From the NCBI GenBank assembly GCA_017438945.1, contig JAFRUI010000006.1:1-58469 (forward strand): a stretch of DNA of 58,469 nucleotides. The letters run 5' to 3'. The position numbers were made by a program, and so were the translations under genes. This document shows positions 24,899-32,483 of this stretch, piece after piece. Source of the stretch: Bacteroidales bacterium (GTDB lineage: Bacteria; Bacteroidota; Bacteroidia; Bacteroidales; WCHB1-69). The first letter of the stretch is position 1. Each line of letters begins with the position of its first letter. The notes under the pieces were generated by a model. It was not told the DNA's origin and made no database searches. It was given only the letters and a program-made list of their open reading frames with translations.

Positions 24899-26089
24899 CT
24901 ATTTCAGCACGCCGAGTTCCTTGCCGATCTTGGTGAAGGCGGCGATGCACTTGTCGAGGTGCTCGCGCTCGTGGGCGGCGGAAATCTGCACGCGGATACG
25001 GGCTTGGTCTTTCGGTACCACAGGATAGTAGAAACCGGTGACGTAGATGCCTTCCTCCTGCAGTTTGGCGGCCATCACTTGTGACAGTTTGGCATCATAC
25101 AGCATCACGGCGCAGATGGCGGACTCGGTCGGCTTGATGTCGAAACCGGCTGCTTTCATCTTGGCCACGAAATATTCGGTGTTGCTGTGCAGCTTGTCCT
25201 GCAGCTCGTTGGTCTCCGACATGATGTCAACCATCTTGCAGCCGGCAGCGGCCACCATCGGAGGGATGGAGTTGGAGAACAGGTACGGACGGGAACGTTG
25301 ACGGAGCATGTCGATGATCTCCTTCTTACCGGTGGTGAAACCGCCGATGGCGCCGCCGAAGGCCTTGCCCAGCGTACCGGTGAGGATTTCGATCTTGCCG
25401 CGCAGGTTGTAACGCTCGGTCACGCCGCGACCAGTGTTGCCCACCACGCCGGCGGAGTGTGATTCGTCAACCATGACCATGGCATCGTATTTCTGTGCCA
25501 GTTCGTAAATCTTGTCGAGCGGGCAGACGTTGCCGTCCATGCTGAACACACCGTCGGTGACGATGATGCGGAAACGCTGTGCCTGAGCGGCTTTCAGTTG
25601 TTCCTCAAGGTCAGCCATGTCGGCGTTTTTGTAACGGTAGCGGACCGCCTTGCAGAGACGCACGCCGTCGATGATGGAGGCGTGGTTGAGGGCGTCGGAG
25701 ATGATGGCGTCCTGGTCGGTGAGCAGGGGCTCGAAGACACCGCCGTTGGCATCGAAGCAAGCAGCGTAGAGGATGGTGTCCTCAGTGCCGAAGAATTCGG
25801 CGATCTTCTTCTCCAGGGCCTTGTGCAGGTCGGAGCAGCCGCAGATGAAACGCACGGAGGCCATGCCGTAGCCATGGGTGTCGAGGGCTTCCTTGGCAGC
25901 GGCGATCAGACGCGCGTCGTTGGCGAGGCCCAGGTAGTTGTTGGCGCAGAAGTTCAGCACCTTGCTGCCGTCCTGCAGCGTGATCTCACCGCTTTGAGGA
26001 GAAGCGATGATGCGTTCGTTCTTGTACAAGCCGGCTTCCTTGATGTCGGCCAATTCTTTCTGAAGATGTTGTTGGAAATTGGTGTACAT
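24899..26089 (-). CDS. kbl: glycine C-acetyltransferase (2-amino-3-ketobutyrate CoA ligase)
   Basis: The 396-aa product is an alpha-oxoamine synthase of fold type I. The PLP lysine is Lys242 in GTLGKAFGGAIGG. VDESHSAGVVG is near 207-217 and NFCANNYLGLAN near 46-57. It cleaves 2-amino-3-ketobutyrate, made from threonine, into glycine and acetyl-CoA. No threonine dehydrogenase gene adjoins it. The frame is open to a TTG at 26143, but MYTNFQQHL is the conserved start. Its leader of about 210 nt contains a duplicated 58-bp element. Confidence 0.95.
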   Translation of the reverse strand: MYTNFQQHLQKELADIKEAGLYKNERIIASPQSGEITLQDGSKVLNFCANNYLGLANDARLIAAAKEALDTHGYGMASVRFICGCSDLHKALEKKIAEFFGTEDTILYAACFDANGGVFEPLLTDQDAIISDALNHASIIDGVRLCKAVRYRYKNADMADLEEQLKAAQAQRFRIIVTDGVFSMDGNVCPLDKIYELAQKYDAMVMVDESHSAGVVGNTGRGVTERYNLRGKIEILTGTLGKAFGGAIGGFTTGKKEIIDMLRQRSRPYLFSNSIPPMVAAAGCKMVDIMSETNELQDKLHSNTEYFVAKMKAAGFDIKPTESAICAVMLYDAKLSQVMAAKLQEEGIYVTGFYYPVVPKDQARIRVQISAAHEREHLDKCIAAFTKIGKELGVLK

Positions 26090-26137
26090 TTGTTTGTTTA
26101 TTTGTTGGATTGTTTGTATATAAGTTTCAAGTTCAAA

Positions 26138-26259
26138 GTTCAATCAAAAAAAACATTTTCCTTGAGCGGCCCCGGCAGGGGCAAGAGCTTGGTAGTTCAA
26201 GGTTCAATCAAAAAAGACATTTTCCTTGAGCAGCCCCGACAGGGGCAAGAGCTTGGTAG
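26138..26259 (-). repeat. tandem 58-bp duplication in the kbl leader
   Basis: Positions 26138-26195 and 26202-26259 are 58-bp copies with three differences. Each has a GC hairpin (on the plus strand GCCCC, GGCA or GACA, GGGGC) and, on the minus strand, a T-rich stretch downstream. Both lie between the kbl promoter box and start codon. Confidence 0.9.
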
Positions 26260-26302
26260 AACAGAAGAGAACGAATGAGATAGCAGGTTCATTAAATCGT
26301 GG

Positions 26303-26310
26303 CAAAAGTA
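26303..26310 (-). promoter_or_regulatory. -7 promoter box of kbl
   Basis: Minus strand TACTTTTG, about 213 nt before the kbl ATG. It implies a long leader holding the 58-bp duplication. Confidence 0.6.
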
Positions 26311-26351
26311 CATTTTTTTTCTGAAATATGTTCATTTTTGTTTTGAAGTTG

Positions 26352-27539
26352 TCATTCTGTTATCCTTCGTTGCAAGAACATTTTCCTTGTGCAGGCGAAG
26401 TACATGACAACGCCGATGACGTGGACAGCCACCACGGTCCAGAAGGCGGCGGAGTATCCGAAATATTCGGCGATGACGCCGCCGAGTACGATGCCCAGTC
26501 CCATGCCCAAGTCCCAGCTGGTCAGCAGGGTGGAGTTAGCGGTACCGCGCTCGTTGTGGTGCGCGACGGAGATGATCATGTTCTGGAAAGCAGGCCACAT
26601 GTGCCCGTTCCCAAGTCCCACGAGTATGGCGGTGGCGTAAAAGCAGACGGGATGCGTTGAGATGACGAACACCGTGTATCCGACCGTGGAAATCAGGATG
26701 CCGATGCCCGCGTGGCGGGTCAACTTTCCTTCCCTCAATGACTTACCACCCTGCAGGCGAGACAGAATCAGTCCGAGGGAGAGCAGCAGGAAGAAGGTGC
26801 CGGACCCGCTGGTGATGCCCATCACCTCTTTCCCGTATATGGCTAGATAGTTGCTTAACACGCCGTAGCAGAGGGCGAAACACACCATGTTCACGCCGAT
26901 GAACCAGCCTCTCAGGAGGAAAAAACGGTCGAGGGAAATCTTTTTCTTGTCGGCCACGGGAGCACGTTGCGGCAGCTTTACCGTTGCGGAGAGCACCACA
27001 CTCAGCAGAGCAAACAGCAGTGCGACGAGAAAAAGGATGTTGAAGTCGCCGGTAAGTTTGTACAGGGCGATGCCCACGGTGGGGGCGATGGCGGTGGCAA
27101 TGTTGTTGCTCAACCCATAATAGCCGATGCCCTCGTTGCGGCGTGAGGAGGGCAGCACGTCGATGGCGACGGTGGAATTGGCCACGGTGCTCGCCCCGAA
27201 AGGCCCTCCGTGGAGGGTGCGCACCACCGCAAAAACGGCCAGCGTGCCTGCCAGAAGATAAAACCCGTAGAACAGGAAACTCAGCACCATGAAGAAAATC
27301 AGCACCTTCTTGCGGTTGAAGGAATCCACAATATAGCCGCTGAATGGACGGAACAGCAGCGCGGCCACCGCATAGCCCGACAGCACCAGGCCGATCACAT
27401 CCTTTGTGGCACCGAAGTGCTCGCTCAAATAGATGGGAAGCAGCGGGGTGAGGAGGTAAAATGCGAAAAACAGCGAGAAATTCGTCGCCATCACCTTGAT
27501 GTATTCCCTGTTCCAAAGCACCTCTTTCGTCTCTGTCAT
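26352..27539 (-). CDS. major facilitator superfamily transporter
   Basis: The 395-aa product has about twelve membrane helices. Motif A-like GYIVDSFNRKKVLI lies between helices 2 and 3, with Gly-rich helices GFGL/GLGNG-like toward the C-terminus. It resembles drug- or sugar-efflux MFS proteins; the substrate cannot be read. The frame extends 68 codons further, but the start is set at 27539 (MTETKEVLW) because a TACTTTTG box at 27561-27568 lies in the extension. Confidence 0.9.
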   Translation of the reverse strand: MTETKEVLWNREYIKVMATNFSLFFAFYLLTPLLPIYLSEHFGATKDVIGLVLSGYAVAALLFRPFSGYIVDSFNRKKVLIFFMVLSFLFYGFYLLAGTLAVFAVVRTLHGGPFGASTVANSTVAIDVLPSSRRNEGIGYYGLSNNIATAIAPTVGIALYKLTGDFNILFLVALLFALLSVVLSATVKLPQRAPVADKKKISLDRFFLLRGWFIGVNMVCFALCYGVLSNYLAIYGKEVMGITSGSGTFFLLLSLGLILSRLQGGKSLREGKLTRHAGIGILISTVGYTVFVISTHPVCFYATAILVGLGNGHMWPAFQNMIISVAHHNERGTANSTLLTSWDLGMGLGIVLGGVIAEYFGYSAAFWTVVAVHVIGVVMYFACTRKMFLQRRITE

Positions 27540-27560
27540 GTCCCTTTTATTTTGGAGCGG

Positions 27561-27568
27561 CAAAAGTA
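27561..27568 (-). promoter_or_regulatory. -7 promoter box of the MFS transporter gene
   Basis: Minus strand TACTTTTG, 21 nt before the ATG at 27539. It fixes the start. Confidence 0.65.
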
Positions 27569-27677
27569 CAATTTTTTTTCGCCGAGATATGCCTTTTTGA
27601 CACGACAATAAAATGCTGGATGAAAGCGTTGTAGCAATAAAACGAAGGATTCTTGCCGAAGCAACGCCAAAAAATTG

Positions 27678-27685
27678 TATCTTTG
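27678..27685 (+). promoter_or_regulatory. -7 promoter box of the small lipoprotein/M23 operon
   Basis: TATCTTTG, 26 nt before the ATG at 27712. Confidence 0.65.
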
Positions 27686-27711
27686 CCGTTTGAATCTGAA
27701 AATATTTGGAT

Positions 27712-27942
27712 ATGAAAAACAGACTCCAGAAATATATATTCATTGTGTTTTGTGTAGTAGGCGTTCTTTGCCTGGTATCCTGCCAAACGTCTCGCTCTCA
27801 GACTCATGGGAAAACCAAATACCAGAGAGTTCGCACCCGTCACACCCCGAAATGGAACTCCACTACGTCGCAGAGTACCACTTATTACATTAGAAAGAAC
27901 TCCACCCGGAAAAGTCACGACAGCAAAAGAATCAAACGGTAA
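27712..27942 (+). CDS. small basic lipoprotein, unknown function
   Basis: The 76-aa product has a lipoprotein signal with lipobox LVSC (about residues 21-24). The mature tail of about 53 residues is rich in Ser, Thr, Lys and Arg and has almost no acidic residues. I do not recognise the family. It has its own promoter box and ends 2 bp before the M23/LysM peptidase gene. A cell-wall-associated role with that enzyme is a guess. Confidence 0.7.
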   Translation: MKNRLQKYIFIVFCVVGVLCLVSCQTSRSQTHGKTKYQRVRTRHTPKWNSTTSQSTTYYIRKNSTRKSHDSKRIKR

Positions 27943-27944
27943 TT

Positions 27945-28892
27945 ATGCGTATTTTGACAGACAAAAATATTGTGTTGATTGTTTTGCTGCTGCTTGGCGT
28001 GTGCCGTGTCGCAGCCCAGGAAGACCATATCCGTTTCAATGTCGTGAACGACACCGCCCGTATCGATGCGGTGATTGAGGAGGATTCATTGGGAAACCTC
28101 ATTAACTCGATGTACGACTCCAACCTTGACAATGTCGACCACGGCAACGGTTTGCTGTTCACCTATTTCAACTGGATGCCGGGCTACAACCTGTATCAGA
28201 ACTTCGACATCGTGACCATCCATTACCGTCACCAAGGTTCGGCACCGCGAGACACCATCGACTTGACGGGCTACCATCATCCGGCCAACTACCGCATCAC
28301 CTCCAATTACGGCTACCGGCATCGCCGGATGCACCGTGGCGTGGACCTCGGCTACCCCGAGGGCACCCCTGTGGCGGCTGCGTGGGATGGCATCGTCCGT
28401 ATCTCCAAAGGTACGGCCAACACGGGCGGATACGGTAACCTCGTGGTTATTCGCCATGACAACGGACTGGAAACCTATTACGGACACCTCTCCCGCCGCT
28501 TGGTGAATCCCGGACAAATGGTGAAAGCCGGCGATATCATCGGCTTGGGAGGCAACACGGGGCGTTCCTACGGCTCCCACCTCCACTTCGAGGTCCGTTA
28601 TCTCGGCAACGATATCAACCCCAGTCGTCTCATTGACTTCGACAACTTCAAACTGAAGTTTGACACGTTGTATGTGTCCGGATACACGGTTTCTGTGCCG
28701 AACCCCACTCCGCAGACGGTTCAACAGGACAAGCCGAAACCTCAGACTTCTGCGCAGTATTACAAGGTTCGCAAAGGTGACAACTTGGGCAAAATAGCGG
28801 CCAAATACCACACTACGGTTTCTAAAATCAAGAAACTCAACCATTTGCGCAGTGACTTTATCCGCGAAGGCCAACGCCTGCGCGTACGGTAG
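27945..28892 (+). CDS. M23 endopeptidase with C-terminal LysM
   Basis: The 315-aa product has a signal peptide (to about Ala24), an unassigned region to about 105, and an M23 (LytM) domain. Zinc ligands are His130 and Asp134 in HRGVDLG, and the HLH motif at 212-214. A LysM peptidoglycan-binding domain spans about 272-315. All metal ligands are present, so it should be an active peptidoglycan cross-link hydrolase. The next gene starts 2 bp downstream. Confidence 0.94.
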   Translation: MRILTDKNIVLIVLLLLGVCRVAAQEDHIRFNVVNDTARIDAVIEEDSLGNLINSMYDSNLDNVDHGNGLLFTYFNWMPGYNLYQNFDIVTIHYRHQGSAPRDTIDLTGYHHPANYRITSNYGYRHRRMHRGVDLGYPEGTPVAAAWDGIVRISKGTANTGGYGNLVVIRHDNGLETYYGHLSRRLVNPGQMVKAGDIIGLGGNTGRSYGSHLHFEVRYLGNDINPSRLIDFDNFKLKFDTLYVSGYTVSVPNPTPQTVQQDKPKPQTSAQYYKVRKGDNLGKIAAKYHTTVSKIKKLNHLRSDFIREGQRLRVR

Positions 28893-28894
28893 CC

Positions 28895-31093
28895 ATGAAC
28901 CGTCCCCCTCTTTGCCTGACCCTGCTGTTTTGCCTGCTGTTTTCCATTGCGGAGGCACAAAACAGCTGGTATGACTTTGGATTTGAAAGACGACAGTCTG
29001 TCCCTGTGGCTGAAAACGCTCACCCGTTGGCATTGGCGTGGGCGGGTGGACTGAATTCGGTTCGCTTTTCCGAAATTGACCTGAACCTAGATGGTGTCCC
29101 AGACCTGTTGGGCTTTGAGAAGCATGGAAACCGTCTGCTGCCGTTTTTGCGTACCCCCAACGGCTTTCAGTACGCTCCACAATATGCCCGCTGTTTTCCG
29201 GATTTGCATGATTGGGTGATTCTTCACGATTATAATCACGACGGGAAGACTGACATTTTTACTTATGGGCTGGCTTCTGTGCGCGCGTTCAAGAATATTT
29301 CCGAAGATACGCTGCAGTTCCAACTCGAGGCCGATCCGCTTACGGCATTCTACTACAATGGATATACGAATATCTACGCTTCGCCCGATGATTATCTTGT
29401 GGTGGACGATATTGACCAGGATGGTCATTTGGATATCCTGAATTTCTGGGTGTTGGGAAAATATGTGCATCACCTTCGAAATTATGCCGATGAAGGGGAT
29501 GCTTTTGATTTCCGTCTGGAGAATGAGTGCTGGGGTCATTTTGAGGAAGCCGCTGACAATAACATCATTACGTTGTTCTCCGACTGCGAAAGCAAAAGTG
29601 ACGATGGACATACTCGCCACACCGGCTCTTCGATGTTGTTGCATGACTTTGATGGTAACGGGCTGCCGGATGTGCTGCTCGGAGATGTGGATTCGCCCTA
29701 CAATATACTATTGTATAACAACGGCACACTTGGCGATGCACAGATGACGTCGCAAGACACGGCGTTCCCCTCTTCGATGCCGATTTTTCTTTATTCGATG
29801 CCGGCCGCCTCGTTCGTGACTCTTCCCGGGAGGGAGGAACCTTCCTTGGTGGTGTCGCCCTCGGACCCTTCACTCACCAAGTCGCAGGATTTGAACAGTG
29901 TATGGGTGTATGATTATAATGCTGACATACAGCAATATACACTTGCTCAGACGGATTTCTTGCAAGGTGAGATGCTGGATGCGGGAAGCGGGTGTCATCC
30001 AGTCCTGTACGATTTCGATGGAGATGGCCTGATAGATCTCTTTGTCGGCAACTACGGGCAATTCGACAGCGCGAAAGTGATTAATGGATGGCTGACCTCC
30101 TATTTCTCCTCGTCGGTGTCTTATTACCGGAATACAGGGACGGCAATTTCGCCTGTTTTCACCTTGCAAACCCGGGATTTCGGGAATCTCAAGTCGTTGG
30201 GTTTCCGAGCGCTACATCCCACGTTCGGGGATTTTGACGGTGACGGTGATACGGATATGCTTTGCGGACGGGAGGATGGAACCCTGGTGTTGGTGCCCCA
30301 TGACCGCTTGGTAACCGGTAGCGGCAATATTGTCATGGATTTCGCCGGCATTGATGTCGGGGAGTGCAGCACCCCGCAATGCTTCGACCTTGACGGTGAC
30401 GGGAGAAAGGACTTGATATTAGGGAATCGGCGCGGAGTATTGTCGTATTATCGCAATGAGGGTACTGAAACTCCTGGTTTCCAGAAGATAACAGATACGT
30501 TAGGAGGGGTGGATATGCGGGATTTCACGCAGTCGTATTTTGGCTACAGTGTTCCCTGCTTTTACCATGATGAGCAATTCGGCACAGTGTTGTTCTGTGC
30601 GGGCGAATTGGGCGAAGTGGCTTATTACAAACAGATTGATGGCAATTTGGACGGTCTCTTCGAGAAAACGGAAGCAAACCTGGCGGAGACAATCAATGGT
30701 GTGGCACAGCCTTTCAAGGAGGGTAGGCGAGTGGCTGTCGCGGTGGCTGATCTCAACGGAGACGGCCGTCCGGAGATGGTTTTGGGCAACTACGCCGGCG
30801 GCGCGGCCTACTTCGAAGGTGCGACTCCTCCCGCGCACAACGCCATTGCGCAGCACGAACTTCTTCCGTTGCGCGTGTACCCGAATCCTGCCAACCATAT
30901 TATCTGTCTTGAAAGTGACCAGCCGTTGGAATCAGTCGCTATTTACGATTTATATGGACGAGTAATTCTTCTGGTCAACAATATTGAGGATAATAGTGCC
31001 GTTATCAATACTTCATGTTTGCCAACTGGAATCTATTTTGTCCGTGCAGCCCATCATGCTGTTTCGAAATTTTTAAAAGCTAATAGTCAATAA
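28895..31093 (+). CDS. FG-GAP/VCBS-repeat protein with T9SS sorting domain
   Basis: The 732-aa product has a signal peptide (to about AEA21) and multiple calcium-binding-like repeats of FG-GAP/VCBS type. Examples are DLNLDGVPDLLGF, DYNHDGKTDIF, DIDQDGHLDIL, DFDGNGLPDVLLGD, DFDGDGLIDLFVGN, DFDGDGDTDMLCG and DLDGDGRKDLILGN. The C-terminus (RVYPNPANHIICL...LPTGIYFVRA) is a type A T9SS sorting domain. It is probably a beta-propeller surface protein. The stop codon lies in a heptad array. Ligand unknown. Confidence 0.92.
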   Translation: MNRPPLCLTLLFCLLFSIAEAQNSWYDFGFERRQSVPVAENAHPLALAWAGGLNSVRFSEIDLNLDGVPDLLGFEKHGNRLLPFLRTPNGFQYAPQYARCFPDLHDWVILHDYNHDGKTDIFTYGLASVRAFKNISEDTLQFQLEADPLTAFYYNGYTNIYASPDDYLVVDDIDQDGHLDILNFWVLGKYVHHLRNYADEGDAFDFRLENECWGHFEEAADNNIITLFSDCESKSDDGHTRHTGSSMLLHDFDGNGLPDVLLGDVDSPYNILLYNNGTLGDAQMTSQDTAFPSSMPIFLYSMPAASFVTLPGREEPSLVVSPSDPSLTKSQDLNSVWVYDYNADIQQYTLAQTDFLQGEMLDAGSGCHPVLYDFDGDGLIDLFVGNYGQFDSAKVINGWLTSYFSSSVSYYRNTGTAISPVFTLQTRDFGNLKSLGFRALHPTFGDFDGDGDTDMLCGREDGTLVLVPHDRLVTGSGNIVMDFAGIDVGECSTPQCFDLDGDGRKDLILGNRRGVLSYYRNEGTETPGFQKITDTLGGVDMRDFTQSYFGYSVPCFYHDEQFGTVLFCAGELGEVAYYKQIDGNLDGLFEKTEANLAETINGVAQPFKEGRRVAVAVADLNGDGRPEMVLGNYAGGAAYFEGATPPAHNAIAQHELLPLRVYPNPANHIICLESDQPLESVAIYDLYGRVILLVNNIEDNSAVINTSCLPTGIYFVRAAHHAVSKFLKANSQ

Positions 31094-31108
31094 CCAACTG
31101 CCATAATC
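31076..31108. repeat. heptad array holding the FG-GAP gene stop
   Basis: GCTAATA, GTCAATA, ACCAACT, GCCATAA. The TAA stop at 31091-31093 is within it. Confidence 0.8.
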
Positions 31109-31122
31109 CGATGGGTCACCGT

Positions 31123-31158
31123 ATAATTCTCAATTATCCATTCTCCATTCTCAATTAA
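31123..31158. repeat. heptad array upstream of the SRPBCC gene
   Basis: TTCTCAA, TTATCCA, TTCTCCA, TTCTCAA, TTA, ending next to the promoter box at 31164. It belongs to the same word class as 371-417 and 438-470. Confidence 0.88.
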
Positions 31159-31163
31159 AATTG

Positions 31164-31171
31164 TATTTTTG
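31164..31171 (+). promoter_or_regulatory. -7 promoter box of the SRPBCC-lptB unit
   Basis: TATTTTTG, 21 nt before the ATG at 31193. Confidence 0.65.
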
Positions 31172-31192
31172 CCGAATCAAACAAAGAGTAAT

Positions 31193-31600
31193 ATGTTACA
31201 TATCAACAGTCCAGAAGAGACTATCTCGGCCAGTCCCGAAAAGGTGTATCAGGTGCTGACCTGTTTTTTTGAACGCTCCCCGGAGGGCATTCCCGGGTTG
31301 TCGAATTGGGAGTCTTTTCCCGGCGGCTGCCGTTTCACGGTGTATGATCACGTCACCTGCCGGCTTTCGCTCGTGGAGCAGCAGCCCACCAGCCATGTGG
31401 TGTACCATGCAGAGGTGGAGTCTCCGCACATCACTGCGACGGCCGCGTTTGACATTGTTCCGAAGGGCTCCGAGAGCACCCTTCAGGCGAAAATGGATGC
31501 GGACGTGCCCTTCTTCCTGCAAGGGATGGTCAAAGGGGCGGTCAACCAGTTCATGGGCATGGCCATGCAGTATTTAAAGAAAGCGATAGAGAACAGCTGA
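31193..31600 (+). CDS. SRPBCC (START-like) family protein
   Basis: The 135-aa product resembles the polyketide-cyclase/START-like fold. It has an N-terminal strand with [19 protein letters not shown], central beta-strands, and a C-terminal amphipathic helix. This fold binds hydrophobic ligands, but the ligand is not evident. ATG at 31193 is used because a longer frame would start in the -7 box. It is 1 bp from lptB and probably co-transcribed. A lipid or LPS link is inference. Confidence 0.75.
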   Translation: MLHINSPEETISASPEKVYQVLTCFFERSPEGIPGLSNWESFPGGCRFTVYDHVTCRLSLVEQQPTSHVVYHAEVESPHITATAAFDIVPKGSESTLQAKMDADVPFFLQGMVKGAVNQFMGMAMQYLKKAIENS

Positions 31601-31601
31601 T

Positions 31602-32333
31602 ATGGAATACACGATACGCACAGACAAGTTAGTCAAAAAATACAAGAACCGCACGGTGGTCAATGAGGTCTCCATCAATTTCACGCAAGGTGAGATTGTG
31701 GGGCTGCTCGGACCGAACGGCGCAGGCAAGACCACCTCGTTCTATATGATCGTGGGGCTGATCAAGCCGTTTTCCGGACATGTCTTTTTGAATAACAAGG
31801 ATATTACGGAAGAACCGATGTACAAGCGTGCGCAGATGGGCATCGCCTACCTGCCGCAGGAAGCCTCGGTGTTCCGGCACATGACTGTGGAAGACAACAT
31901 CAAGGCCATATTGGAGTTCAGCGGCAAGAGCAAAGCCGAACAGAAGGAGACTTTGGAAAATCTGATCTCGGATTTCAATATTGAGAAGGTGCGTCACAAC
32001 AAGGGCAACAACCTCTCGGGCGGTGAGCGCCGTCGTGTGGAAATCGCCCGCTGTCTTGCCTCTTCCCCGAAATTCATTCTCCTTGACGAACCTTTCGCGG
32101 GCGTTGATCCCATCGCTGTGGAGGACATCCAGGGTATCGTCAGGAAACTGAAAGAATGGAACATCGGCATTGTCATCACCGACCACAACGTCCATGAGAC
32201 CCTCTCTATCACCGACCGTGCCTACCTCCTGTTCGAGGGCAGTGTTCTCAAAGCCGGCACCGCCGAGGAACTCGCCGCCGACCCTCTCGTGAAAAAAGTC
32301 TACTTGGGAACAAATTTCGAGCTGAGACGGTGA
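31602..32333 (+). CDS. lptB: LPS export ABC transporter ATPase LptB
   Basis: The 243-aa product has Walker [10 protein letters not shown] at residues 37-45. The Q-loop region [15 protein letters not shown] is near 84-98. The signature is [14 protein letters not shown] and Walker B is [13 protein letters not shown]. These are LptB-specific variants. LptB powers extraction of lipopolysaccharide from the inner membrane together with LptF and LptG, which are not in the window. The stop runs directly into an irregular GAATGTAGAATG tract. Confidence 0.94.
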   Translation: MEYTIRTDKLVKKYKNRTVVNEVSINFTQGEIVGLLGPNGAGKTTSFYMIVGLIKPFSGHVFLNNKDITEEPMYKRAQMGIAYLPQEASVFRHMTVEDNIKAILEFSGKSKAEQKETLENLISDFNIEKVRHNKGNNLSGGERRRVEIARCLASSPKFILLDEPFAGVDPIAVEDIQGIVRKLKEWNIGIVITDHNVHETLSITDRAYLLFEGSVLKAGTAEELAADPLVKKVYLGTNFELRR

Positions 32334-32439
32334 AGAATGTAGAATGAAGAAGAGATGACCGTGATTTTCATCCATTAATAAGCCATCGGGAGTCTCTGAA
32401 AAAATAAATCAAAAACAAATAAACACACTAAAATCCTCA

Positions 32440-32470
32440 ATGTGCATTGTACATTCTACATTGTACATTA
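32440..32470. repeat. heptad array (CATTNTA) upstream of the TPR gene
   Basis: CATTGTA, CATTCTA, CATTGTA, CATTA. It ends 13 nt before the ATG at 32484. Confidence 0.88.
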
Positions 32471-32483
32471 AAAATGTTCCGAT

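Noticed and set aside
26090-26143. 18-codon extension of Kbl from a TTG
   Set aside because: MYTNFQQHL is the conserved start, and the extension is made of AAGTTCA heptads.
26138-26259. Tandem leader element as a glycine riboswitch
   Set aside because: The hairpins and conserved bases do not resemble the glycine aptamer; only the tandem layout and gene context fit.
27540-27743. 68-codon extension of the MFS transporter
   Set aside because: It spans the -7 box at 27561-27568 and has no membrane-protein character matching the family.
28086-29180. Long open frame antisense to the M23 and FG-GAP genes
   Set aside because: It shadows two genes with clear motifs and has no recognisable domain or start signal.
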